Shown here: positions 34,356 through 42,554 of the stretch, one piece after another
How the letters are laid out: the number at the start of each line of letters is the position of its first letter
Position numbering within the stretch: position 1 is the stretch's first letter
From: Methylosarcina fibrata AML-C10
GTDB taxonomy: Bacteria; Pseudomonadota; Gammaproteobacteria; Methylococcales; Methylomonadaceae
Direction: 5' to 3'
Assembly (NCBI RefSeq): GCF_000372865.1
Contig: NZ_KB889965.1
Coordinates: 703,902 to 767,901 of the forward strand
Length of the DNA stretch: 64,000 nucleotides
Made by a program: the position numbers and the translations under genes
Notes under the pieces: model-generated
Seen by the model: only the letters and a program-made list of their open reading frames with translations
Told to the model about the DNA's origin: nothing
The model's database searches: none

Positions 34356-35294
34356 CTAATCGTTTTGAGGTATGGTTTGATAACTAACAGTTATCAAAGA
34401 GTCGAATCGTTGTTGCAAATCCAATTGTTGGGCTATGTTCCAAGCGGCGTCTTGTATGGGGGAAAGTAAATCTTGGCGGCGAATGATTAATCCCACTTCC
34501 CTCGATAGTTCGGGGGTTAATGGTATGGCGGTTACGTCTTGATGTGTCTCGAACTGGTTTAACATGCTGTGCGGAACCACGCTGTAGAGACCCGCACTGC
34601 GGACATGTGCATATAAAGCAAAGATTGAGTCGGTTTCCAGCATGACCTTGGGTGTGACATCTGCATCGCGGAAGGCGGCATCGATCAGACGACGGTTTTG
34701 CATATTCTGCGTCAACAAGCACAACGGCAGCCCCGCCACGTCACTCCAGTTTAAATTGCTTTTAAGCAATCGAGGCTCCGGATTACGAGTCAGCAGAACA
34801 TGGCGTTCGCGGTATAACGGTAATGTTTTGAATCCTTTAAGCCTGGGGTCGTCGAGATAGGTCAAGCCCAAATCCAGCTCAAAACTATCGAGCTGACGTA
34901 TCAGTTCTTCGGCGCAAAGTGAAACCAGTTTGATGGATATGCCTGGATGCTCAGACTGGCACGGCTCGGTCAATAGCGGCGTAACAGCCAAGGTAGTGGG
35001 GATGGCGCCTATTCGCAAAACGCCGGTGAGTTGTTGGCTATATTGAGTTGCGGCTTGCCGCAGGCCTTCCCAGTTTTGGGCTAAAATTCTTGCCCATTGC
35101 AAAATCCTCTCGCCTTCTTCGGTAAAGCCCTGAAAACGCTGTCCGCGCTTAATAATGGTAATACCGAGTTCTTCCTCAAGATGTTGGATCGCGGTAGACA
35201 AGGCTGGCTGAGAAACATGACTGATTTCAGCGGCCCGGCCGAAATGTCGTGTCTTTGCAAGCGCGAGCAGATAATGAATTTGACGAATAAACAT
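34356..35294 (-). CDS. LysR-family transcriptional regulator (Tn3 cargo)
   Basis: A 312-aa regulator. The N-terminal winged helix-turn-helix reads IHYLLALAKTRHFGRAAEISHVSQPALSTAIQHLEEELG, followed by a linker helix and a periplasmic-binding-protein-like effector domain (residues about 90-300, with RIGAIPTTLAVTPLL). LysR genes next to formate dehydrogenases often respond to formate or a C1 signal; this is inference. It would act on the fdh upstream region. Confidence 0.9.
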   Translation of the reverse strand: MFIRQIHYLLALAKTRHFGRAAEISHVSQPALSTAIQHLEEELGITIIKRGQRFQGFTEEGERILQWARILAQNWEGLRQAATQYSQQLTGVLRIGAIPTTLAVTPLLTEPCQSEHPGISIKLVSLCAEELIRQLDSFELDLGLTYLDDPRLKGFKTLPLYRERHVLLTRNPEPRLLKSNLNWSDVAGLPLCLLTQNMQNRRLIDAAFRDADVTPKVMLETDSIFALYAHVRSAGLYSVVPHSMLNQFETHQDVTAIPLTPELSREVGLIIRRQDLLSPIQDAAWNIAQQLDLQQRFDSLITVSYQTIPQND

Positions 35295-35368
35295 GAAAGA
35301 TCAAGTGACGGTAAGCTAGAGGCTGGTAAAGATCAGAAATTTCACAACCTGAATAGCCCACATCATTA

Positions 35369-35923
35369 TCATTTGTGCCGTGCAAGTAATCGTGAGACTG
35401 TTGCCGGGTGAACATCAAATAGTCTGGCGGCGTCGGCTGCGGTTTTTTGGCCAGTATTCACAAGAGTCACAATTTCTTGTTCTTGATGCGTTTTAAGTTT
35501 GCGACGGCGACCGCCTACACGACCTTGCTCCCGTGCGGCATTTAACCCATTACGAGTGCGTTCCCGTAGCATGGCACGCTCGAACTCGGCAAAAGAACCG
35601 ACAATCTGCATCATCATACGGCCACCCGGTGAAGTCGTATCTATAGATTCCGTTAGGCTTTGAAATCCGGCAGAAGCTTGTTCAACTTTCTCCATCAAAG
35701 TCAGAACATCTTTTAAGGATCGAGACAATCTATCTAACTTCCATACCACCAGAACATCATCTTTGCGGAGTTGTCCGAGTAAGCGATGCAATTCCGGTCG
35801 ATCCCATCGACCGCCACTAGCCTTCTCTTCAAATATAAGTTCACAGCCAGCAGTTCTAAGCGCATTAATTTGCGCTACGTTGTCCTGTTCTTGTGTTGAA
35901 ACCCGTGCATAACCGATGAGCAT
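35369..35923 (-). CDS. tnpR: Tn3-family resolvase TnpR
   Basis: A 184-aa serine recombinase: MLIGYARVSTQEQDN (catalytic Ser9), ASGGRWDRPELHRLLGQLRKDD, LDRLSRSLKDVLTLM, GSFAEFERAMLRERTRNGL, and a C-terminal helix-turn-helix (TAADAARLFDVHPATVSRLL). It resolves cointegrates made by TnpA at the adjacent res site. Not closely similar to the resolvase that the transposon interrupts. Confidence 0.94.
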   Translation of the reverse strand: MLIGYARVSTQEQDNVAQINALRTAGCELIFEEKASGGRWDRPELHRLLGQLRKDDVLVVWKLDRLSRSLKDVLTLMEKVEQASAGFQSLTESIDTTSPGGRMMMQIVGSFAEFERAMLRERTRNGLNAAREQGRVGGRRRKLKTHQEQEIVTLVNTGQKTAADAARLFDVHPATVSRLLARHK

Positions 35924-36037
35924 AATTGCGTAAACCTATTGCTAATTAATATGATTATGCAATATGTTTATGCAACGAGCAATCCCTTTGTTTTCGGGAA
36001 GAGCTTTTTTGTTGCGCAAACGTTCGTTTGTGCAATT
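35924..36037. promoter_or_regulatory. probable res site of the Tn3 transposon
   Basis: Between tnpR and the right inverted repeat. It has TTGCGTAA...TTATGCAA, TTTATGCAAC and the near-perfect palindrome TTGCGCAAACG-TT-CGTTTGTGCAA (about 36013-36036), fitting the subsites bound by TnpR. Confidence 0.65.
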
Positions 36038-36077
36038 AGCTTAGCGTACGATTTTTTCCGTTTCGTGAGCAGACCCC
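36038..36077 (-). repeat. Tn3 right inverted repeat
   Basis: Read from the outside on the minus strand it begins GGGGTCTGCTCACGAAACGG and matches the left repeat over 40 bases with one difference. Confidence 0.95.
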
Positions 36078-36082
36078 ATCGA

Positions 36083-36226
36083 GGCCGTAAACCCTCAGTC
36101 GATACCGCCGAAATCAAGCGTCTGCGCGACGAAGAAAAATTGGGCGCCACTGAAATCGCGCGGCGCTTAGGCATCGGTCGCGCGACGGTATATCGCGCAC
36201 TGGCGAGCGGTGGACAGGAAACGTAG
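36083..36226 (+). pseudogene. resolvase of the 17-kb transposon, C-terminal part
   Basis: The frame after the ATCGA duplication reads GRKPSVDTAEIKRLRDEEKL then GATEIARRLGIGRATVYRAL, the helix-turn-helix of a resolvase, and stops at 36226. It continues the frame broken at 28741. The transposase GTG start (36210) overlaps its end. Confidence 0.9.
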
Positions 36227-37865
36227 GATTATTCCGGTCGATTCCCTGCTGCAATTACGGCAGCGGCTCGACCGCTTGCCGCCCAAAAGTCCGGAACGCG
36301 CTAACCAGATTGCGGCGGTGGCCGATTTATACGGCGTTTCGACCACGACCGTCTATCGGGCGCTAACTGACTTCCGCAAACCGCACGCCACACACCGTGC
36401 CGACTATGGCAAATCTCGTTTGCTGCCGGCGGCCGACTTGGAGCGTTATTGCGAACTGATTGCGGCGCTGAAACTGCGGACCACCAATAAACAAGGCCGG
36501 CACTTATCGACCCAGCAAGCCATTCGGCTCTTGGAAGACTATGGTGTGGAAACTGCCCAAGGCTTGATCAAATCGCCTAAGGGCTTATTGAAGCGAGCCA
36601 CGATCAACCGCTACCTGTCGGCTTATCATCTGGATCATCCACGTTTGTTACGCGAACCGCCCGCCGTGCGTTTCCAAGCCGAATTTAGCAATGATTGCTG
36701 GCAATTCGATATGTCGCCCTCCGATCTCAAGCATATCGACAAACCGGAATGGATCGATCCGGCCAAGGGTCAACCCACCTTGATGTTGTTCAGCGTGGTC
36801 GATGACCGTAGTGGTTTCTGTTATCAGGAATACCGCTGCGTGTATGGCGAAGATACCGAATCGGCCCTGCGCTTTCTGTTCAATGCTATGGCCGCTAAAG
36901 CCGATGCCGGCTGTCCCTTTCAAGGCCGGCCCAAGCTGATTTACCTGGATAACGGCCCGGTCGCCAAAAGCCTGGTGTTCCAGAATGTGATGCTGGCACT
37001 GGGTATTGAATGGCAAACCCACATGCCGGCCGGCAAGGATGGTACGCGTACCACTGCACGATCAAAAGGCAAAGTCGAACGACCGTTCAGAACTGTCAAG
37101 GAAGCCCACGAAACTCTTTACCACTTCCACAAACCGGAGACCGAAAAACAGGCCAACGAATGGCTGTTGCGCTATCTGCTTCGTTATAACGATCAGAATC
37201 ACCGCACCGAGAAACATTCCCGCTTGACCGACTGGCTGACCCATTTGCCGGCGGAGGGCCTACGTGAAATGTGTAGCTGGGAGCAATTCTGCCGCTTTGC
37301 ACGGGAACCCGAAACCCGCAAGGTGGGCGTCGATGCCCGGATTACAATCTCCGGCACGACATACGAAGTAGAGCCCGACATGGCAGGCGAGACCGTCATC
37401 TTGTTATGGGGACTCTTCGACGACGAAATGTATGTCGAGTACGAAGGCGAAAAGTTTGGGCCTTACTATCCGATATCCGGTCCTATCCCGCTGCATCGCT
37501 ACCGCGCTTTCAAGCATGGTAAAAACGTTGCGCGTGCCAACCGTATTCGTACCTTGGCAAATCAACTGGCATTGCCGATTTCGGCGTTGGCCGGCGATGA
37601 CATCCGCTTGACACCGACGGACATGACGGTAGAACTGCCGAAGCAGCCTTTCGAGTCCCCAATACAGGAATACCAGTTTCCCAATACAATCGCCGCCAAA
37701 CTGGCTATTGCTGATGAATTGGCCAGGCCACTGGCAAAGCTTTCGCCCTCTCAGCGAACGGCTATCGATCAGATTTTGGCCGAAACCCTGACGCGCAGCG
37801 TGGTGTTGTCACGCGTGCGTAGCTACTTTCGTGAACAACAAGCAGGAGAAGGACATGCGGGTTGA
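36210..37865 (+). CDS. TniA/TnsB-like DDE transposase
   Basis: A 551-aa transposase with an N-terminal helix-turn-helix (VADLYGVSTTTVYRAL, about 37-52), an rve/DDE core and a C-terminal Mu-type beta-barrel. Catalytic residues fit Asp167 (CWQFDMS), Asp247 (IYLDNGP) and Glu290 (GKVERPF). It starts with GTG, overlapping the resolvase end, and its stop overlaps the ATPase start. It cuts and joins the TGT...ACA ends, with the ATPase as target selector. Confidence 0.9.
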   Translation: MDRKRRIIPVDSLLQLRQRLDRLPPKSPERANQIAAVADLYGVSTTTVYRALTDFRKPHATHRADYGKSRLLPAADLERYCELIAALKLRTTNKQGRHLSTQQAIRLLEDYGVETAQGLIKSPKGLLKRATINRYLSAYHLDHPRLLREPPAVRFQAEFSNDCWQFDMSPSDLKHIDKPEWIDPAKGQPTLMLFSVVDDRSGFCYQEYRCVYGEDTESALRFLFNAMAAKADAGCPFQGRPKLIYLDNGPVAKSLVFQNVMLALGIEWQTHMPAGKDGTRTTARSKGKVERPFRTVKEAHETLYHFHKPETEKQANEWLLRYLLRYNDQNHRTEKHSRLTDWLTHLPAEGLREMCSWEQFCRFAREPETRKVGVDARITISGTTYEVEPDMAGETVILLWGLFDDEMYVEYEGEKFGPYYPISGPIPLHRYRAFKHGKNVARANRIRTLANQLALPISALAGDDIRLTPTDMTVELPKQPFESPIQEYQFPNTIAAKLAIADELARPLAKLSPSQRTAIDQILAETLTRSVVLSRVRSYFREQQAGEGHAG

Positions 37866-38823
37866 AGTGACGCAACATTTTGGGCTGACACAGCCGCTAA
37901 GCCAAGCCGGTTATTTCGAAACCGAACTACACAAGCAATTGCTCAAGGACATCAAGGGTGCTATCCAGGAAGGCAAGCTCATCGCGGTCTGCGGCGTGGT
38001 CGGCAGCGGCAAGACCGTCACCATGCGGCGCTTGCAGCAGCAACTGAAGGACGAAAACAAAATCACCGTTTCGAAATCACTGAGTGTCGATAAGCATAGC
38101 GTCAAATTGAGCACTTTGATTGCCGCCCTGTTTTACGATCTGGCCACCGACAAGAAAGTACAAATTCCGAAAGGCGAACAGCGCGAGCGGGCATTGCGTG
38201 AACTCGTGCGCAAGAACAAGCGACCGGTGGCCTTGTTCGTCGACGAAGCGCATGACCTGAATGGCCACACCTTGATCGGCTTGAAACGACTGATGGAGGT
38301 GATCGAGGATGGCGATGGCCGTTTGTCTGTCGTGCTTTCCGGCCATCCAAAATTACGCAACGATTTGCGACGGCCGACGATGGAAGAAATTGGCTTTCGC
38401 ACCGATGTTTTCAATCTGGATGGTATTGCCGGCAGCCAGCGCGAATACATTCATTGGCTGCTGAAATCCTGCACGAAAAACGAGGCGCCGGTTGAATCGA
38501 TCCTGACGCCGGACGCCATCGATCAGTTGGCCACGCGCTTGCGGACGCCGTTACAAATCCAACTGCACTTGGCATTAGCGCTGGAAGCTGGCTACCAAAC
38601 CGGCGAAACGCCGATTTCCGCCGACCTGATTGAATCAGTGCTTTCACGCCAACTGGATGACCTGGAGCCGACTTTGGCCCGCCACGGTTACCGCATCAAG
38701 GACCTGGTCGAACAATTCGACGTCAAACCAGCGGAGATCAAGGCGCTATTCAGCAATAACCTGGACGCTACGCGTGTAGCAGAACTACGAGGGCAATTTT
38801 TGGCGGCCGGTTTGCCGATTTGA
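37855..38823 (+). CDS. AAA ATPase transposition partner (TniB/ExeA-like)
   Basis: A 322-aa AAA ATPase starting at the ATG at 37855 behind AGGAG. Walker A is GVVGSGKTVT, Walker B is VALFVDEAHDL, with sensor-like LSVVLSGHPKLRN. It is in the TniB/TnsC/IstB partner group that chooses target DNA and activates the transposase. A GTG at 37831 is in frame but lacks a site. A truncated inverted copy of its 3' end lies at 22033-22143. Confidence 0.88.
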   Translation: MRVEVTQHFGLTQPLSQAGYFETELHKQLLKDIKGAIQEGKLIAVCGVVGSGKTVTMRRLQQQLKDENKITVSKSLSVDKHSVKLSTLIAALFYDLATDKKVQIPKGEQRERALRELVRKNKRPVALFVDEAHDLNGHTLIGLKRLMEVIEDGDGRLSVVLSGHPKLRNDLRRPTMEEIGFRTDVFNLDGIAGSQREYIHWLLKSCTKNEAPVESILTPDAIDQLATRLRTPLQIQLHLALALEAGYQTGETPISADLIESVLSRQLDDLEPTLARHGYRIKDLVEQFDVKPAEIKALFSNNLDATRVAELRGQFLAAGLPI

Positions 38824-39000
38824 AGCCGGATTTCATTTGCAAATAAAGTGAGTCCAACAAAATCAAATGCAAGCCGGAGCCAATGAATGCAAGCTCATTT
38901 GCATTTAATCTGAGCCGGACGGGATTTTCAGTTGCAGTTAATTCGAGCCGAAATCGGCGATAAATGCGAGTCCGACCGTTTTGAAACGCGAGCCGTTACA
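38824..39000. repeat. right terminal inverted repeat region of the 17-kb transposon
   Basis: Mirror image of 21856-22030. Read inward from 39000 it gives TGTAACGGCTCGCGTTTC then repeated TGCAA/GCATTT motifs, ending at the stop codon of the ATPase gene. The repeats are probably transposase binding sites. Confidence 0.88.
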
Positions 39001-39223
39001 GGTAAAGGTTCGCCCGCTTGTTGATGACTTTTTTAACCGCGTTGACCTGAAAAACTCGAAAGCTTTCAGGTTTTGACCACCGCTGTTTAATCAGTCTCAA
39101 CGTTTCTTCACTTTGCTGATCGTGGTAGTAATTCATCCACTTATCAGCGCGCGCCTTCCTCGCCGTTGATGATTTGACGATTTTTAAAAATTCACTGTTT
39201 GAGTTGCTTAATCTATCTAACAT
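39001..39223 (-). pseudogene. phage portal protein, N-terminal part (split by transposon)
   Basis: MLDRLSNSNSEFLK... through VNAVKKVINKRANLY is the start of the portal, about 74 codons. It ends at the GGTAAA target duplication (39001-39006), and the frame continues at 21849 as RLAPRRTF. The operator-like repeat at 39241-39279 lies just upstream of its ATG. Confidence 0.88.
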
Positions 39224-39239
39224 AGTATTTAACAGCTAA

Positions 39240-39280
39240 AAATATAGCAGCTATATAATAATTGAACATTGTTTAATTTG
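39240..39280 (-). promoter_or_regulatory. operator-like repeat upstream of the portal gene
   Basis: AATATAGCAGCTATATAATA followed by the quasi-palindrome TTGAAC-ATT-GTTTAA. The same two blocks recur inverted at 40990-41056, upstream of the terminase, so the terminase gene is flanked by mirror-image sites. Confidence 0.6.
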
Positions 39281-39299
39281 CAAGAAAAATTTAACAATT

Positions 39300-40976
39300 T
39301 CAACGCGGTAGGGTATGGGCGCCGATATTTTTTAACTTGGTTTGGACGAATTCATCAAAAGAAAGAGGGGTTAAACTTCCCCGCGCCAAATAGCTTTTAT
39401 ACAGATTGTGGGCGGTTAACATGCTTCGGCAGGTTTCGGCGCAAGGCGGTATCATTTCCCCATCGTTGAGTAAACAAAGCCGGATGGCCGGGCCGGAGCC
39501 GTGGCAATGAATGCCGTTAATTTCGTAGGGGTTTAGCTCGAACTCACGCAAGCTGTAGACTGCCCACGCCAATGAATAAACATGGTCGTCATGGCAACCT
39601 TTGGCGGCTTCGAACCGTGGGGCTTGTTGTCCGTTCCGGCCGGTCGACGCGTTCACGATCCGGTATTCAAGCGTTCCCATTTCCGAAAGCAACTTTTCAA
39701 AAGAAGGGTGAATATGCAACCTGCCTTCGGCGGCCGCGTTATAGAGCGCAACAAATGCGTTTGCTTGCTTGTCGGCCGTAGCATGGACAACTTCATGATC
39801 AAAGGGCTGATCACCGCACCACGCCGCTATATCTTGCGAATTGTAAGATTCAATAACGGCACGGGTTAAGTTGAATTCTTTCCGGTAACGGGTAAATGCC
39901 TTACGAATGCCGGCCGCACTGGAAAAGCTGATTTTGTCCGATGCCAATACATAATAATGATCGTCTTCCCCTTGCAGCGTTTTGATAACACAAGTTGTTA
40001 CCGTGTTGTCGCCGTGCACCGAAAAACCATAAGCCCGGTCCAATCCGGCACCGACAATATAAGCCGCACCGCCGACAATGCTGGGAATGTCTAAACGGTA
40101 TTTATCCCGGCACTTATCCAATACTTCGGGCGGAAATAAAGAGGATTGGCCGCTTGTCCATTGGTTTAAATGCTGTTGCGCGAATTCGGCCGGCAACATT
40201 TGCGCCGCCCGGCTTTTTAACGCACTTGGCTTAATCCAGTGGGGTGCATTGTCCATTGCATCTTTCAGGTCTTGATATTGGATGTGACTGAAAAACAGCG
40301 TTTCATCGTCCCCGCGTTCGGCAATGCTGTAAAGCGCGAATAGGGGAGATGAACGCGGGCCAACAGTGGAATCAATCAAAACAAGGCCGTCTTCAGTGTC
40401 GATGGTGCTTGAGGCTACAACTTGGTAACTTGCATCATTGGCCGCCGCATGCAGTTCCGATACTTGAGCAATCGTTAATTTCTTACCATACAGCGCCGCC
40501 GGATTGTTGGAATAACCTTTGATGATGTTATCGAGTGCCGGATATTGAATTGTGCCGGTATCGGCAATAATGATTGAACCCGACTTGATAAGGTCGGCAG
40601 TGTAGGGCGTTTTCCGGAGAATAGAGGCGACGGTTTTAAAGGCGGTATCAACAATCTGCTTTTCACTGTTTGCAATAATGCCGATTGTTTGAGTTTTACG
40701 GGTTAGGAACCGCCAAACGATAATTAAGGCAGTAACAAGCGTTTTGCCGTGTCTACGTGGCCAACAAAAAACGATGGTGCGGTAATCGCCGTCGATTGCT
40801 TTTTCGATTTCCGCTCTTTCCAGTGGTCCGGGTGCGTAGACTTCGAAACCGCCTTTGGACGACGGGACAAGCGGCTTAACGTCTTCCAGCCATTGAAAGA
40901 AACCGGCCGAACCGTTCCGCCATGAGGTAACTTTCGAAACGGCTTTCGCCGTCGAGCTCTTTTTTTCCTTGTGCAT
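39300..40976 (-). CDS. phage terminase large subunit
   Basis: A 558-aa packaging motor ATPase/nuclease. Walker A-like PRRHGKT lies at residues 73-79 (FCWPRRHGKTLV), Walker B follows in the QVSELHAA region, and the C-terminal RNase H-like nuclease shows GLDRAYGFSVHGD, ARAVIESYNSQDIAAW-type and GCHDDHVYSLAWAVYSL motifs. Gene is intact. It is upstream of the broken portal on the same strand, the normal order terminase-portal-capsid. Confidence 0.9.
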   Translation of the reverse strand: MHKEKKSSTAKAVSKVTSWRNGSAGFFQWLEDVKPLVPSSKGGFEVYAPGPLERAEIEKAIDGDYRTIVFCWPRRHGKTLVTALIIVWRFLTRKTQTIGIIANSEKQIVDTAFKTVASILRKTPYTADLIKSGSIIIADTGTIQYPALDNIIKGYSNNPAALYGKKLTIAQVSELHAAANDASYQVVASSTIDTEDGLVLIDSTVGPRSSPLFALYSIAERGDDETLFFSHIQYQDLKDAMDNAPHWIKPSALKSRAAQMLPAEFAQQHLNQWTSGQSSLFPPEVLDKCRDKYRLDIPSIVGGAAYIVGAGLDRAYGFSVHGDNTVTTCVIKTLQGEDDHYYVLASDKISFSSAAGIRKAFTRYRKEFNLTRAVIESYNSQDIAAWCGDQPFDHEVVHATADKQANAFVALYNAAAEGRLHIHPSFEKLLSEMGTLEYRIVNASTGRNGQQAPRFEAAKGCHDDHVYSLAWAVYSLREFELNPYEINGIHCHGSGPAIRLCLLNDGEMIPPCAETCRSMLTAHNLYKSYLARGSLTPLSFDEFVQTKLKNIGAHTLPR

Positions 40977-40989
40977 AAAAATTCCGTGA

Positions 40990-41056
40990 AATTAAACATT
41001 GTTCAATTACATGAATTATAATGCTTTTTTGTATATAATTCTAGCTGCTATATTAT
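40990..41056. promoter_or_regulatory. operator-like repeat between terminase and the RHH gene
   Basis: TTAAAC-ATT-GTTCAA (40993-41007), a TATAAT (about 41017-41022), and TAGCTGCTATATTATT (41042-41057). It is the inverted counterpart of 39240-39280. It lies between two divergent genes, terminase (minus) and the RHH protein (plus), and could serve both promoters. Confidence 0.6.
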
Positions 41057-41077
41057 TGATTACGAAAAAGGAAAACT

Positions 41078-41338
41078 ATGCAAACATCAAAAGACGGCCG
41101 TTCGAAATACGCAACCGGGCGAACGCATCAATTCGCGACGCGGGTAACGGAAGAATTCCACCGGGAATTTAAAACAGTGGCCGCAAGGGAGGGGCTGAGT
41201 ATGACCGTTCTACTTGAAAGGTGCCTTGATGCCTATTTGAAACAAGACGGCAAAAATGAAACCTTAATTGAGCACTTCAAGCGGGCAAGTAAGGCGGAAA
41301 AGAAAGAGTTATTAAAGTGGGTAGGGATTGAAGATTAG
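41078..41338 (+). CDS. Arc/ribbon-helix-helix-like regulator (86 aa)
   Basis: An 86-aa basic protein: HQFATRVTEEFHREFKTVAAREGLSMTVLLERCLDAYLK matches the strand-helix-helix pattern of Arc/ParG-type repressors. The C-terminal part is charged and helical. It is divergent from the terminase, beside the operator-like repeats, so it may repress the head genes. It follows AAAAGGA at a good distance. Confidence 0.75.
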   Translation: MQTSKDGRSKYATGRTHQFATRVTEEFHREFKTVAAREGLSMTVLLERCLDAYLKQDGKNETLIEHFKRASKAEKKELLKWVGIED

Positions 41339-41379
41339 GAACGAAATTTTCAATCTTAGATAACTTTACAATTAAGAAA

Positions 41380-42417
41380 TTACTCGTCTTTTTCTTGTAT
41401 CTTTTTACCTATGTCAACCACGTTTTCAACTCCTTTCTTAATAGCGCTAATAGTTGAACTAGTCATTAAAGTGTTACTTTTGGAATTTTCAATACCCGAC
41501 ACAAGGAATGATGAATCGCGGGTAATATTCCAATGCTCAAATACTGACTTAACGCTCTCCCAAGTTGCTCCTGCTCCATATGTTCCTAAATAGAACTTAC
41601 CAAAATTAATGGCATGCTGACGTTCGATATTTCTAAGAGCTTCATGCATATAAGCCTTGCTGAACATCATCGAGTATTTTGCTAAAGCAAAGATAATACC
41701 TAGTCCCACTAAGCTCTTTGCAGCTAAAAAGCAAATGAGCATCCATCCAATATCCTTATTCCCTATTATTTCTTGAGCTCCTTTATGCAAGGAATACAAA
41801 AGCATGATCAAGCCTACTAAAATACTAACTCCCCCTAAGAGTGACCATCCGAAAGAAGTCCAATAAAAAAGGTTTTCCTTCTTTTTTAAAGCATCAATTG
41901 CATCATTTACATATGCGGATGACTTTCCTTCAATTCTCTGTTGGATATCGGCATGATATCGCAGTTTTTCCTCAGCCAATTCTCTTAAAGCTTCTTTGTA
42001 TTTTTCCTCAAAATCCCTTTTTTCGTTTAATGCATGCTCGCGAATTTGATTCAGAGTCGACTCATAACTGGCAGAACGACGTTCCATTTCAACTACTCGC
42101 CGCTGTAATTCGGATTCTCTATTTACAAATATTACTTCTCGCTCTTGTAATTGTTTTTGTAGTTGTTCTTCTCTGGCGATAAGTTCTTTCCTCATTCGCC
42201 GCAATTCAGTTTCTTTAGCCTTTAATACTAACTGCTGGTTGTTTACATCTTCAATCAGTATTTTTTCTTTAGCAGCAAACTCTTCTTTTAATTCTTGGCT
42301 AAATTTATCGAATTTTATTTTTAATTTCTCAAAGAGCTCAGAGAACTCTTCATTGTTGAAATCTTTAGATAGTGTAAGTAATTCGCTGATTGTCTGTGGA
42401 GAAGGTTCTTTAGTCAT
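41380..42417 (-). CDS. coiled-coil membrane protein of unknown function (345 aa)
   Basis: Residues 15-180 are a long, Glu/Lys/Arg-rich coiled coil (ELRRMRKELIAREEQLQKQL). Two membrane helices follow (FGWSLLGGVSILVGLIMLLY and MLICFLAAKSLVGLGIIFAL) and then a 110-residue soluble tail. No family is recognised. It lies next to attR, where satellites and prophages often carry passenger genes. It is AT-rich compared with the head genes, which suggests separate acquisition. A membrane-acting effector is possible but not shown. Confidence 0.65.
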   Translation of the reverse strand: MTKEPSPQTISELLTLSKDFNNEEFSELFEKLKIKFDKFSQELKEEFAAKEKILIEDVNNQQLVLKAKETELRRMRKELIAREEQLQKQLQEREVIFVNRESELQRRVVEMERRSASYESTLNQIREHALNEKRDFEEKYKEALRELAEEKLRYHADIQQRIEGKSSAYVNDAIDALKKKENLFYWTSFGWSLLGGVSILVGLIMLLYSLHKGAQEIIGNKDIGWMLICFLAAKSLVGLGIIFALAKYSMMFSKAYMHEALRNIERQHAINFGKFYLGTYGAGATWESVKSVFEHWNITRDSSFLVSGIENSKSNTLMTSSTISAIKKGVENVVDIGKKIQEKDE

Positions 42418-42554
42418 TGTAAGCTGCTAAGAATTAAAATTAAAGAAGATGGGCATTGACTATTTTTATATAAATAAAAACCCAAGTTATCTTAATTTTT
42501 AAAATCTTCGAAAATATTTCTTCATAAAATTTTTTATAAAAAATATATTCAAAA

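Larger units (their letters stand above)
28742..36077. mobile_element. 7.3-kb Tn3-family transposon carrying formate dehydrogenase
   Basis: Inverted repeats of 40 bp (28742-28781 and 36038-36077, GGGGYCTGCTCACGAAACGG...), with one mismatch, begin GGGG as in Tn3 elements. A 5-bp duplication ATCGA flanks it (28737-28741, 36078-36082). tnpA lies at one end, tnpR and a res-like region at the other, with four passenger genes between: amidotransferase, HPP protein, formate dehydrogenase and LysR regulator. All genes look intact, so it may be active. It is the youngest insertion in its lineage of the nest. Confidence 0.95.
21856..39000. mobile_element. 17.1-kb TniA/TniB-type transposon inserted in the portal gene
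   Basis: Ends are 5'-TGTAGCGGCT (21856) and ...AGCCGTTACA-3' (39000), with a GGTAAA target duplication on both sides (21850-21855, 39001-39006). Excision in silico restores the portal frame. Terminal regions of about 170 bp are inverted repeats built from repeated TTGCATTT/CTCGCATT motifs, like multi-site transposase ends. It encodes a DDE transposase, an AAA ATPase partner and a (broken) resolvase with a res region; I see no TniQ. Cargo: lipoprotein, DUF2490, BOF, two-component system and MgtC/DUF4010. A Tn3 transposon is nested in its resolvase. Confidence 0.9.

Noticed and set aside
35939-36226. 95-aa plus-strand protein starting in the Tn3 end
   Set aside because: Its first half is Tn3 end and res DNA; only the part after 36083 is the resolvase C-terminus.
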